Source of the DNA: Zea mays
Lineage: Eukaryota > Streptophyta > Magnoliopsida > Poales > Poaceae
Direction: 5' to 3'
DNA: 64,000 bases
Assembly: GCF_902167145.1 (NCBI RefSeq)
Contig: NC_050104.1
Coordinates: 8,330,001 to 8,394,000 of the forward strand
The notes under the pieces are model-generated. The model saw only the letters and a program-made list of their open reading frames with translations. It did not search any database and had not been told where the DNA came from. Each line of letters starts with the position of its first letter. The stretch's first letter is position 1. The translations under genes and the position numbers were made by a program. Below, piece by piece: positions 47,426-58,478 of the stretch.

Positions 47426-49227
47426 GGTTCCTTCACGGGGAAGGATCCTTTTCGGGGTATCCCCCTTTCCCGGTCCCTGCTGCAAGAGAGAGAAAGAGGA
47501 AAAAGGAAAAGGATACGAAATCGAACGACGCGGCGTACCTTTTTTGACGCGGTCATTATGGCGAAGGCAAAGTGTCGCCCGCTTCTCCTGCCAGAGGCGC
47601 CGCCTGTCCCGCCGCGGAGTTAATGCGACGGGGCGAGTGGTTGGCGGGGCGGTCGTTGCGCGTGCGCGAGCCGTTCGAGGAACGGAACACGGGCACGTTG
47701 TCTTCACGCCGTGAGAGAGGGTTCTCTCGTTGCCCCCGGATGGGATGTAGGCCTGACTGGCGACGTGACCGTTGCTCCTGCCCGCCTGCCACCGCCATTA
47801 CTGCCGACCCATTTTTGGCCGCATTGACCGTCGCGCCAGGCTGGCGCCGCTGGGTCGCGCTCTAGGTCGCCTCGAGTCGCGGTATCGGTTCCGCAGTCGA
47901 GGAGGCGCGGTGGTGGCGCAAGTGGCGGTGTAGTTGCATGCACGAAGCACTCGGTGCGCCGGTTGCATGACGCGTGGGCCTGGGCCTGCATGCCGGGCGT
48001 GTTGGGAGTCGGAGAAGCGCGCCCACTTGGTGCGGTTGCATGCCGCCTGCATGGCTGTCCGCCCCTTTCGCCCGTTGGTCTGGGCAAAAGTGGAGAGTCG
48101 CTTGTAACCGTTGGGCGGTTGTGCGCACTGCGCACGGCGGTTTGGCTTCTTCCGCTCTGAGCCGACTTGCATGACGTGTGGGACCCAGCCCCCGCGCTGC
48201 AGGGGAGGACCTTGGAGCGTGTTGGAGAAGACTCAGCCCGCGACGGCTGGGGACGCAAGTAGGGAGAGTCACCTTTAAAAGGAGGGTGACCCCCTTGGAA
48301 GGCGACCATGTCTTCGCGCTCCCTTATGCATCGTGTCTCTCCGCCTTCCCAGCCCCCGAATGGGGGGTACCCGCCGTCTTTCCGCCTCGTCGTTGGAGGA
48401 ACGCAACTCCGTGGGAGTTGGTACCTTTCAGCCATCGTTCGGCTTCAAGGATTTTCATCATGCAGCCCGACTGCACCCCTCCGCCGGCGGTCACCCAAGA
48501 CGGTGACCTCCAGTTTGATGGTGGGGGAAAGCGAGCCGGGCTGCGGCCTCTGCCCCTCCCTCAGCCTCAAGGATTTTCATCACCAGGGCTGGGGAGGGGA
48601 GTGTGCCGAGTTGGGGTCGGCCCCTGCGTGGGCGGCGGCCCGCTCCTTCCCTCAGTGATCGGGGGGAAGGGTGGTTGTTGTCCGTGGCACCGGCAGCTGC
48701 CGCGTGCCTGGCTCTCGGACGTGAGTGGCTTCGAAGCCGCTCTCGGCGCCGGCTTCTGCCACGGCAGCTGGAAGAGGTTCTCCCGCCGGCGAGACAGCCA
48801 GGGCCGCCCACGGACCGACCTCCAACTCTACGGCCTTCTGCCCGTCCTTGCCTCACGAGTTTGGGCATGAGCGAGGGCCTCCTGGCAGCAGCATCTGCCC
48901 TGAGGTCATCGCTGCCGCTGTTCGGCCCCCCGGAGCAGAAGTCGTCGTCGTCACCGCTGCTGGAGCGGGCGACGGCGCGCCGCCCGTCAGTCTTCTGTTG
49001 CTCCGCAGGCCCCCCCATCGAGTGGGGTTGTTCGTACCTGCGGAGGTGGAACCGGAGTCCCGTTTGTAATGGCACTTTGAATGCCAGTGTTTTTGTTCAT
49101 TGTGGCTGTCGAGGCCTGAACATGTATGTAATTTTGGCATGGAGCCGTGTTTTTCCTCATTTTCGAGCACTAGGACTCGCCTGTTGGTTGTCTGAACCGC
49201 TTCACCAAGCGTGAGTCGCCCCGTGCA

Positions 49228-50160
49228 AAGGTGACGAGTGAGGTATCCGTATCCCGGAGGCGTAGGAGTCCCTCGGCTCGGTCGGCCTTGTTGCCCGAGG
49301 CTTCTCTTGCTCAGTTAAAGGAACCCCTCGGCCGCCCTTCGATGAGCCGAGGCCGGGGGTAGCGGTGTCAGCGCGGACAGAGGCAGAGTTGGCCAGAAAA
49401 GAAGACCTGGTCGGCCGGAGCCTGGCCGGGTCGTCCGTTAGCAGAACCGACGCCGGAATTGACCAGCCGAGGCCTCGGGTCGGGCTGGCGTCCTCGGAGG
49501 ACATCTGGCCGAGGCCCCGGGGTGACCGGTCGAGCCGCCTGTCCGAGCTGGACTCTCGGAGAAGACCCTGATGGCGACGGCCCGGGCTTGGTGATGACGC
49601 CGTCCTTCAGAGTGGAGATCTTCGGACCACGTCGCTGTCCGAGGCTAGGTCGGACCTCGCCGAAGGTGTTGTCGACGCCGAGGGTGCTGCTGATCCCTTC
49701 AAGCGTCAGGATCCGAGCCTGCAGGATCGGATTGTTTTGTAGCGTGTGTTGCCTGCGGCCGCCGGGGCCAAAACACACCCTCGCCGTGTTGTAAAGCTGC
49801 GTCTCTTTTCCTCTTGTTTCGAGTATCTGGACTTTTTTGTCGGTAACAGAAATGTTTGTGCGAGCGAGAGTTGCTTCTCGTGGAAGGTGATGAGTGAGGT
49901 ATCCGTATCCCGGAGGCGTAGGAGTCCCTCGGCTCGGTCGTCCTTGCCGCTTACGCGCACTCTTACCCGTCCATGGGGCTCTGTCACCGACGCAGTCGAG
50001 AAGGCTCGAAGAATCGCTTCGGCAGAAGAGCTTCCAAACGTGAAGACTTGTTCGGTTCGCGGAATCACTTATCCGAACGTGAGTTACTTATCGCAGAAGG
50101 TGATGAGTGAGGTATCCGTATCCCGGAGGCGTAGGAGTCCCTCGGCTCGGTCAGCCTTGG
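49228..50160. repeat. Three dispersed direct copies of a 64-bp unit
   Basis: The unit contains GTGAGGTATCCGTATCCCGG and ends CCCTCGGCTCGGTC. It occurs at about 49228-49291, 49883-49946 and 50097-50160, almost identical each time, with unrelated sequence between. Part of the sequence before copies 2 and 3 also matches (GCTTCTCGTGG / ACTTATCGCAG, each followed by AAGGTGATGAG). Confidence 0.9.
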
Positions 50161-50387
50161 CTGCTTACGTGTACTTCGTCGTTTTCAGGATCCACTTTCG
50201 AAGTAGTCAAAAAGCACGAAAGACATTCTGGCAGAAAAGATCTTTTTTCGAGGAAAATTTCGACACAGAGGGGGTTCCCCCCTTTTAGCCCCCGAGGGAG
50301 GGTCGGGCTTTGCCGAGGCGAGGCCGACCCTTCCTTGATGACTAAACTTTGCGTGGGAGCGAGGTATATGAACAACTTGAAAACATC

Positions 50388-51695
50388 TTAAGGGTAGAAG
50401 CGACGTAGCTGTTGGATGTTCCAAGCGTTGTCGTAGACCTCGCCTTGACCGTTGGCCAGCTTGTACGTTCCGGGCTTCAGGACTTTGGCGATGACGAACG
50501 GCCCCTCCTAGGGGGGCGTGAGCTTGTGCCGCCCTCGGGCGTCTTGTCGCAGCCGAAGCACCAGGTCGCCCACCTGGAGGTCTCGGGACCGGACCCCTCG
50601 GGCGTGGTAGCGTCGCAGGGACTGCTGGTACCGCGCCGAGTGTAGTAAGGCCCTATCCCGAGCCTCCTCCAGCTGGTCCAGCGAGTCTTCTCGGCTAGCT
50701 TGGTTGCTTTGGTCGGTGTAGGCCCTCGTCCTCGGGGAGCCGTATTCCAGGTCTGTGGGCAAGACGGCCTCGGCCCCGTAGACTAGGAAGAACGGCGTGA
50801 AGCCCGTGGCTCGGCTCGGCGTTGTCCTCAGACTCCAGACCACCGAGGGGAGTTCCTTCATCCATCGCTTGCCGAACTTGTTGAGGTCGTTGTAGATCCG
50901 AGGCTTGAGCCCTTGTAGAATCATGTCGTTGGCACGCTCCACTTGCCCATTTGACATGGGGTGAGCTACGGCGGCCCAGTCCACCCGGATGTGGTGATCC
51001 TCGCAGAAGTCCAGGAACTTTCTGCCGATGAACTGGGTGCCGTTGTCGGTGATGATGGAGTTTGGGACCCCGAAGCGATGGATGATGTTGGTGAAGAACG
51101 CCACCGCCTGCTCGGACCTGATGCTGTTTAGGGGTCGGACCTCGACCCACTTGGAGAATTTGTCGATGGCAACCAACAGGTGCGTGAAGCCCCCGGGTGC
51201 CTTCTGCAAGGGGCCGACGAGGTCCAGACCCCATACAGCAAAAGGCCAGGTGATGGGTATCGTCTGTAGAGCCTGAGCGGGCAGGTGGGTCTGCCTTGCG
51301 TAGAATTGACACTCTTCGCAGGTGTGGACGATCCTGGTAGCGTCAGCCACCGCCGTGGGCCAGTAGAAGCCTTGTCGGAAAGCATTCCCGACAAGGGCTC
51401 GAGGCGCTGCGTGATGGCCGCAAGCCCCCGAGTGTATCTCTTGCAGGAGTTCCTGACCTTCGGCGATGGAGATGCATCGCTGGAGGATGCCAGAGGGGCT
51501 GCGGTGGTAGAGCTCCTTCTCATCTCCCAGCAAGACGAACGACTTGGCGCGCCGCGCCACCCGCCGAGCCTCGGCTCGGTCGGAGGGTAGCTCTCCTTGG
51601 TGGAGATATTGCAGGTACGGGGTCTGCCAGTTTTGATCAGGCGTGACCCCGCTTTGCTCCCCCTCGACGCGTAGCGTCTCACCCTCGGGGGCCAA
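50388..51695 (-). pseudogene. Integrase of Huck-like copy 2
   Basis: From 51695, the frame carries the HHCC zinc domain (H..H with HTCEEC), then the catalytic core with D in WGLDLVG, D in IITDNGTQF and E in SNGQVERAND, the D,D-35-E triad. The C-terminal GPY/F-like region follows (RSRDLQVGDLVLRL). The frame is cut by TAG at 50508-50510, where a TGG codon is expected, 40 codons before the natural TAA at 50388-50390. The intact enzyme inserts element cDNA into nuclear DNA. Confidence 0.9.
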
Positions 51696-51728
51696 GGGTA
51701 CCTCGGGCCGAGCCGAGGGTGCCTCGGG

Positions 51729-52349
51729 CTATGCCGAGGGTACCTCGGGCTGGGCCGAGGGTGCCTCAGGCTCGGGCGTGTCGTCAATCTTGACGGAGGG
51801 TTGATGCAGGTCTCGGGAGAAGACGTCCGGGGGAACTGTTGTTCGCCTCGAGGCTATTTTAGCCAGCTCGTCCGCAGTCTCATTGTAGCGCCGAGCGATG
51901 TGGTTGAGCTCGAGCCCGTAGAACTTGTCTTCCAGGCGCCGAACCTCATCGCAGTAGGCCTCCATCTTCGGGTCGCGGTAGTGGGAGTTCTTCATGACTT
52001 GGTCGATGATGAGCTGCGAGTCACCGCGAGCATCGAGGCGTCGGACCCCTAGCTCGATGGCGATCCGCAACCCATTGACCAGAGCTTCGTACTCAGCCAC
52101 ATTGTTGGATGCCGGGAAATGGAGGCGTAGCACATAGCGTATGTGCTTCCCGAGGGGCGAGATGAAGAGTAGGCCCGCGCCGGCTCCCGTCTTCATCAAC
52201 GACCCGTCGAAAAACATGGTCCAGAGCTCCGGTTGGATCAGAGCCGTCGGTAGCTGGGTGTCGACCCATTCGGCCACGAAGTCCGCCAAGACCTGGGACT
52301 TGATGGCCTTCCGAGGGGCGAACGAGATTGTCTCGCCCATGATTTCCAC
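51729..52349 (-). pseudogene. RNase H-type domain of Huck-like copy 2
   Basis: The peptide shows an RNase H fold of the archaeal-like type found in Tat elements: FFDGSLMKTGAGAGLLF, NNVAEYEAL, GDSQLIIDQV and IARRYNETADELA carry the D-E-D-D set. It would degrade RNA in the RNA:DNA hybrid. A TAG at 51729-51731 separates it from integrase, and a 1-base deletion near 52404 separates it from RT. Confidence 0.88.
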
Positions 52350-52399
52350 CGCCCACTTTGCAATCCTACCCGAGGCCTCTCGGCACTGGATGATCTCTC

Positions 52400-53656
52400 C
52401 CAGGGGAAGGATGACACCACAGTTACCGGATGAGACTCGAAGTAGTGTCGCAACTTCCGCTGTGTCAGGATCACCGCATACAGCAGCTTCTGAACTTGTG
52501 GGTAGAGGATCTTGGTTTCGGACAGTACCTCGCTGACGAAGTAGACTGACCTCTGAACGGACAATGCATGCCCCTCTTCTTGCCTCTCGACCACAATCGC
52601 GGCGCTGACCACCTGAGTGGTCGCGGCGACGTAGACCAAGAGGGCTTCTCTGGCAGCTGGGGGCACCAAGATAGGCGCCTTCGTGAGGAGCGCCTTCAGG
52701 TTCCCGAGGGCTTCCTCGGCCTCAGGGGTCCAAGTGAAGCACTCGGCCTTCCTTAAGAGGCGGTACAGAGGTAGACCTCTTTCGCCGAGGCGTGAGATGA
52801 AGCGGCTCAGAGCCGCGAGACATCCCATGACCCTCTGTACGCCTTTCAAGTCTTTGATGGGCCCCATGCTGGTGATGGCTGCGATCTTCTCCGGGTTGGC
52901 TTCGATGCCCCGCTCGGAGACGATGAACCCCAAGAGCATGCCTCGGGGCACCCCGAAGACACACTTCTCGGGATTGAGCTTGACGCCTTTCGCCTTGAGA
53001 CATCGGAATGTCACTTCAAGGTCAGAAAGGAGGTCGGAGGCTTTCCTCGTCTTGACTACGATGTCATTGATGTAGGCCTCGACCGTGCGGCCAATGTGTT
53101 CGCCGAACACATGGTTCATGCACCGCTGGTACGTCGCACCCGCATTCCTCAAGCCAAACGGCATGGTGACATAGCAGTACATGCCGAAGGGTGTGATGAA
53201 AGAAGTCGCGAGCTGGTCGGACTCTTTCATCCTGATTTGGTGATACCCTGAGTAGGCATCGAGGAAAGACAGGGTTTCGCACCCAGCAGTGGAATCCACG
53301 ATTTGATCGATGCGAGGCAGAGGGTAGGGAACCTTCGGACATGCTTTGTTTAGACCAGTGTAGTCTACACACATCCGCCATTTCCCCCCTTTCTTTCTCA
53401 CAAGCACAGGGTTGGCAAGCCATTCGGGATGGAATACCTCTTTGATGAACCCCACCACCATTAGCTTGTGGATCTCCTCGCCTATGGCTCTACGCTTCTC
53501 CAAGTCGAATCGGCGTAGAGGCTGCTTGACGGGTCGGGCTCCGGCTCGGATGTCCAGCGAGTGCTCGGCGACATCCCTCGGTATGCCGGGCATGTCCGAG
53601 GGACTCCACGCGAAGACGTCGGCGTTCACGCGGAGAAAGTCGATGAGCACTGTTTC
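52400..53656 (-). pseudogene. Reverse transcriptase and RNase H of Huck-like copy 2, active site mutated
   Basis: The RT motifs run in order (KWRMCVDYTGLNKACPK, FLDAYSGYHQIRM, FGMYCYVTMPFGLRNAGATYQ), but the catalytic box reads YIND (53063-53074) instead of the YVDD in copy 1. Two C-to-T changes at CpG sites on the plus strand explain it. The connection and RNase H region follow (TKAPILVPPA, LYPQVQKLLYAVI, LRHYFESHPVTVVSSFP). One G is missing from the G run at 52403-52406 compared with copy 1, shifting the frame. Confidence 0.92.
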
Positions 53657-53659
53657 CTA
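53657..53659 (-). other. In-frame TAG between protease and RT (copy 2)
   Basis: The codons run GGC CCC AAA TAG GAA ACA GTG CTC, in frame on both sides. The same TAG, with the same AAA before and GAA after, is at 1660-1662 in copy 1. Confidence 0.9.
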
Positions 53660-56600
53660 TTTGGGACCGAGCCCGGAGCCGATCCGGATCTGCTTGGAGG
53701 CGTCGCCGCTGAGGTCGAGGGGGACGACCTTAACCGTCTCCGCTGGCTCAAAGTTGCCGGCGTGACGCTTCACGTCTGGCACCTCCTTAGAGAGGCTCTC
53801 CAGGTCGGTGATGAGGGCCTCGGACTCGGCGAGGGCCTCGGCGTACTCCACGCACTCCACGTCGCATTCGAACGCGTGTTTGTACGTGGGGCCGACGGTG
53901 ATGACCCTGTTGGGGCCCGGCATCTTGAGCTTCAGGTAGGTGTAGTTGGGGACGGCCATGAACTTCGCGTAGCATGGTCTTTCCAGTACCGCGTGGTAGG
54001 TTCCTCGGAACCCGACCACCTCGAACGTCAGGGTCTCCCTTCGGAAGTTGGAGGGTGTTCCGAAGCAGACGGGAAGGTCGAGCTGTCCGAGGGGCTAGAC
54101 GCGCTTCCCGGGTGTGATCCCATGGAAGGGCGCAGCGCCTGCCCGGACGGAGGACAGATCGACCCGCAGGAGCCCGAGGGTCTCGGCGTAGATGATGTTG
54201 AGGCTGCTGCCCCCGTCCATGAGGACCTTGGTGAGCCTGACGTCGCCGATGACGGGGTCGACGACGAGCGGGTATTTCCCCGGGCTCGGCACATGGTCGG
54301 GGTGGTCGGCTTGGTCGAAGGTGACGGGCTTGTCGGACCAGTCTAGGTAGACTGGCGCCGCCACCTTCACCGAACAGACCTCCCGGCGCTCTTGCTTGTA
54401 GTGCCGAGCTAAGGCGTTTGCCGCTTGCCCACCGTAGATCATGAAGCAGTCGCGGACCTCGGGGAACTCTCCTGCCTGGTGATCTTCCTTCTTGTCGGTG
54501 TCGTGGGCCCTGCCACCCTCCGCGGGTGGCCCGGCCCTGTGGAAGTGGCGCCGAAGCATGACGCACTCCTCAAGGGTGTGCTTGACGGGCCCCTGGTGAT
54601 AGGGGCACGGCTTCTTGAGCATCTTGTCGAAGAGGTTGGCACCTCCGGGGGGTTTCCGAGGGTTCTTGTACTCGGCGGCGGCGATAAGGTCCGCGTCGGC
54701 GGCGTCGCGTTTCGCTTGCGACTTCTTCTTGCCTTTCTTTTTGGCGCCGCGCTGAGTTGACGCCTCGGGGGCATCTTCCGATGGGTGGCCCTGGGGCTGC
54801 TTGTCCTTCCGGAAGATAGCCTCGACCGCCTCCTGGCCGGAGGCGAACTTGGTGGCGATGTCCATCAGCTCGCTCGCCCTGGTGGGAGTCTTGCGACCCA
54901 GCTTGCTCACCAGGTCGCGGCAGGTGGTGCCAGCGAGGAACACGCCGATGACATCCGAGTCGGTGATGTTGGGCAGCTCGGTGCGCTGCTTCGAGAATCG
55001 CCAGATGTAGTCCCGGAGAGACTCTCCCGGCTACTGTCGGCAGCTTCGGAGGTCCCAGGAATTCCCGGGGCGCACGTACGTGCCCTGGAAATTGCCGGCG
55101 AAAGCTTGGACTAGGTCGTCCCAGTTGGAGATCTGCCTCGGAGGTAGGTGCTCCAACCAGGCGCGAGCAGTGTCGGAGAGAAACAGGGGGAGGTTGCGGA
55201 TGATGAGGTTGTCATCGTCCGTTCCACCCAGTTGGCAGGCCAAACGGTAGTCCGCGAGCCACAGTTCCGGCCTCGTCTCCCCCGAGTACTTTGTGATAGT
55301 AGTCGGGGGTCGGAACCGAGTCGGGAACGGCGCCCGTCGTATGGCCCGGCTGAAGGCCTGCGGACCGGGTGGCTCGGGCGAGGGACTCCGATCCTCCCCG
55401 CTGTCGTAGCGTCCCCCACGCCTGGGGTGGTAGCCTCGGCGCACCCTCTCGTCGAGGTGGGCCCGACGGTCGCGGTGATGGTGCTCGTTGCCGAGGCGAC
55501 CCGGGGCCGCAGGCGCTGTGTTGCGCGTGCGCCCGGTGTAGACCGAGGCTTCCCGCATGAATCGGGAAGTCGCGACATGAGGTTCCGAGGGGTACCCCTG
55601 CCTTCGGGAGGCGGAGCTCTCGGCCCGTCGGACCGCGGTGCCTTCCAGGAGATTCTTGAGCTCTCCCTGGATTCGTCGCCCCTCGGTGGTTGATGGCTCC
55701 GGCATCGCGTGGAGGAGCATTGCTGCTGCAGCCAGGTTCTGGCCGACCCCACTAGATGCGGGTGGCGGCCTGACCCTGACATCATCGGTGATGCGGTGCT
55801 GGAAGCCCTGGGGTAGATGACGTATTTCTCCGGCCGGAGGTTGGCCCGTCCATGCCTGCCCGACGTCCCGGCGGATCGGCTCAAGCGCTCCTGCTCCCTC
55901 GTCGAGCCTGGCCTGCACCCCGCGGATTTGCTCGAGCTGTGGGTCATGGCCCCTCGCCTGAACGGGGACCACAGCTAGCTCCCGTGGGATGTCAACGCGA
56001 GGCACCGGCCTAGGGGGATCACCGTCCTCCGGCATGCCGAGATGGTTGCCTTCGGAGGGATCCCCTAGATCGACGTGGAAACATTCGCAGCTTGGGCCAC
56101 AGTCCTCGTCGCCGAGGCTATGGCTACCGTCGGAACAGTCAGAAAGGTAGTAGTCGCACGCGGTCATGAAGTCCCGCATGGCACTGGGGTTGCCAAGTCC
56201 AGAGAAATCCCAATAGAAGCTGGGCTCGTCGTCTTCCTCGGACCCAGAGGGCCCGTAGGTCGAGACGTCCGTCAGCCGGTCCCAGGGTGACCGCATACGA
56301 AACCCCAGAGGGTTTGGACTCGCCTCTACGAGAGCGCCCGCCAAAGCGAAGCCGCTAGGCGGGTCGGGGCTGAATCCAAAAGACGTGGGATGGGAATCGG
56401 TCGGTACCTCTTGGTCGACGGGCGGTGATGGAGTCACGTCGGGGACTGACTGCACCGTCGTCTCAGGTACGAGGGTGACGCCCAGCAAGCCTTCCGCGAG
56501 CGTGCTGGCGTCGTCCGTTTGCCCGGAATCGGCGCGTTGCGGGGAGATGGCGCTCGTCTTCGTCTCAAGCACGAGGTCGATGCCCAGCGCGCCTCCCGTT

Positions 56601-56731
56601 GAGGTGCTGGTGCTATCGACTCGCTCGACAGCCGACGAGGCGCTGCCTCCTGCTTGGCCTTGGTTGCCCCGCCTCCTCCTCCGTTGGCGGGGGAGAGGAC
56701 GGGGTGAGCTCGAATGTTGTTCCTCCACCAC
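53660..56731 (-). pseudogene. gag-protease of Huck-like copy 2, two TAG codons
   Basis: The layout matches copy 1: an acidic N-terminal region from 56731, a gag core around WLADYRLACQLGGTDDDNL and FLSDTARAWLEHLPP, a zinc-binding-like CPYHQGPVKHTLEECVMLRRH, and a protease region with LMDGGSSLNIIY. CAG codons have become TAG at 55031-55033 and 54095-54097 where copy 1 has CAG. The TGA seen in copy 1 (3429) is CGA here, so the two copies are broken at different places. Confidence 0.9.
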
Positions 56732-56946
56732 GCGGGGAAGATGTCGTCGATCCCGCCGCCGGCGGGCGGGCTATCGGCCGCCATTGTCGCTGTCGCACGG
56801 CGGTGGAAGGAATATCATGTCGTAGCTGCCGTCGAGGGACATGAACTCAAGACTCCCGAAACAGAGCACCGTCCCGGGTTGGAGAGGTTGCTGGAGACTG
56901 CCCATCTGGAGCTTGACGGGAAGCTATTCGTCAACACGCAGCAGGC

Positions 56947-56965
56947 CCCTACCTGGCGCGCCAAC
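56947..56965 (-). other. Primer-binding region of Huck-like copy 2
   Basis: GTTGGCGCGCCAGGTAGGG follows the 5' LTR end on the minus strand, the same block as in copy 1. Confidence 0.6.
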
Positions 56966-58473
56966 TGTCGGCGTTTCGAGACCGGGGGGTCCCTAAGCCG
57001 ACGAGTGAATGTCGCCGCGTGCCCCAGCCCAGATGGGTCGAGCGCGAGGTCGAGCGCGAAGGGGGGAAAGTGAGGCGGTCGGAGACCAGCGTGAGAGAGG
57101 TGGGAATCCCGCGGCCTTCGTGTTCGTCCGCGCCCAGGTCGGGTGCGCTTGCAGTAGGGGGTTACAAGCGTCCACGCGGGAGAGGGAGCGAGCGGCCTCA
57201 TGCGAGCGCCTGTCTCGTCCTCGTCCCCGCGCGGCCAACCCTCTCTAAGAGGGCCCTGGTCCTTCCTTTTATAGGCGTAAGGAGAGGATCCAGGTGTACA
57301 ATGGGGGATATAGCAGAGTGCTATGTGTCTAGCGGAGGAGAGCTAGCGCCCTAAGTACATGTCGTCGTGGCAGCCGGAGAGATTTTGGCACCCTGCTGGT
57401 GTGATGTCGTGGCCGTCGGAGGAGTGCTGGAGTCTGGCGGAAGGACAGCTGTCGGAGCTGTTGAGTCCCTGCTGACGTCCTCTTGCTTCCGTAAGGGGGT
57501 TGAGAGCCGCCGTCGTCACCGAGTGTGCGGGGCGCCATCATTGCCTATCTGGTGGAGCGAGCCAGATGGGACGCCGGTCTTGTTTCCCGTGGCCCGAGTC
57601 AGCTCGGGGTAGGGTGATGATGGCGCCTCCTGTCGACGTGGCTGGTCTGCGCCCTAGGTTAGGCGATGTGGAAGCTCCTCCGAAGCCGAGGTCGAGTCTG
57701 TCTTCCGTGGCCGAGGTCGAGTCTGAGCCCCTGGGTTGGGCGAGGCGGAGGCCGTTAGCTGAGGCCAGGGCGGAGTCCGAGCCCCGGGGTCGGGCGAAGC
57801 GGAGTTCGTCGTCTTCTGGGGCTGAGCCCGAGTCCGAGCCCTGGGTCGGGCGAAGCGGAGTTCGTCGTCTTCTGGGGCTGAGCCCGAGTCCGAGCCCTGG
57901 GTCGGGCGGAGCGGAGTTCGTCGTCTTCCGGGACTTAGCCCGAGTCCGAGCCCTGGGTCAGGCGAAGCGAAGCTTCCTATGGTGCCTTCGGCCTGGCCTG
58001 ACTGCCTGTCAGCCTCATTCTGTCAAGTGGCACCGCAGTCGGAGCGGCGCAGGCGGCGCTGTCCTTCTGTCAGGCCGGTCAGTGGAGCGGCAAAGTGACG
58101 ACGGTCACTTCGGCTCTGCCAGCTGGGGGGCGCGCGTCAGGATAAAGGTGCCAGGCCACCTTTGCATTAAATGCTCCTGCGATTTGGTCGGTCGGTGCGG
58201 CGATTTGGTCAGGGTTGCTTCTTGGCAAAGACAAGGCCTCGGGCGAGCCGGAAATATATTCGCCGCTGGAGGGGGGCCTCGGGCGAGACGGAAATCCTCC
58301 GGGGTCGGCTGCCCTTGTCCGAGGCTAGGCTCGGGCGAGGCGTGATCGAGTCCCTCGAATGGACTGATCCGTGACTTAATCGTACCCATCAGGCCTTTGC
58401 AGCTTTATGCTGATGGGGGTTACCAGCTGAGAATTAGGAGCCTTGAGGGTACCCCTAATTATGGTCCCCGACA
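56966..58473 (-). repeat. 5' LTR of Huck-like copy 2 (1508 bp)
   Basis: Its boundaries TGTCGGGGACC (58473, minus) and CGAAACGCCGACA (56966) match the other Huck-type LTRs. The TATAAAA box is at 57267-57273. It carries about three units of the 57-bp tandem array (57795-57960) and keeps the block deleted from the 3' LTR. Confidence 0.95.
57267..57273 (-). promoter_or_regulatory. LTR TATA box, copy 2
   Basis: CGCCTATAAAAGGAAGG on the minus strand, in the 5' LTR, so it would drive the genomic transcript of the element. Confidence 0.7.
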
Positions 58474-58478
58474 GGAAT

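Larger units (their letters stand above)
46496..50387 (-). other. Long 3' non-coding region of Huck-like copy 2
   Basis: This 3.9-kb stretch lies between integrase and the 3' LTR. It holds two repeat sets (47208-47425 and 49228-50160) and two overlapping opposite open frames, 47704-48435 (minus, 243 codons) and 48178-48870 (plus, 230 codons). Neither has a domain I recognise. Tat-lineage elements often carry extra open frames in this place, sometimes antisense. The high GC content makes chance open frames likely, so I do not call them genes. Confidence 0.6.
45134..58473 (-). mobile_element. Complete Huck-like Tat/Gypsy LTR retrotransposon (copy 2), 13.3 kb
   Basis: Both LTRs are present: 3' LTR 45134-46471 and 5' LTR 56966-58473. 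The 5-bp target duplication GGAAT lies at 45129-45133 and 58474-58478. The order on the minus strand is LTR, primer-binding region, gag, protease, RT, RNase H, a second RNase H-like domain, integrase, a long 3.9-kb untranslated 3' region, a purine-rich tract and LTR. The long 3' region and the extra RNase H-type domain fit the Tat lineage. The coding region is dead: TAG at 55031, 54095 and 50508, TAG at 51729, a frameshift near 52404, and a mutated RT active site. Confidence 0.96.

Noticed and set aside
48178..48870. 230-codon plus-strand frame as a host gene
   Set aside because: It lies inside the Huck-like element, has no domain and no splice or promoter context. It is mentioned only as a possible extra element frame.
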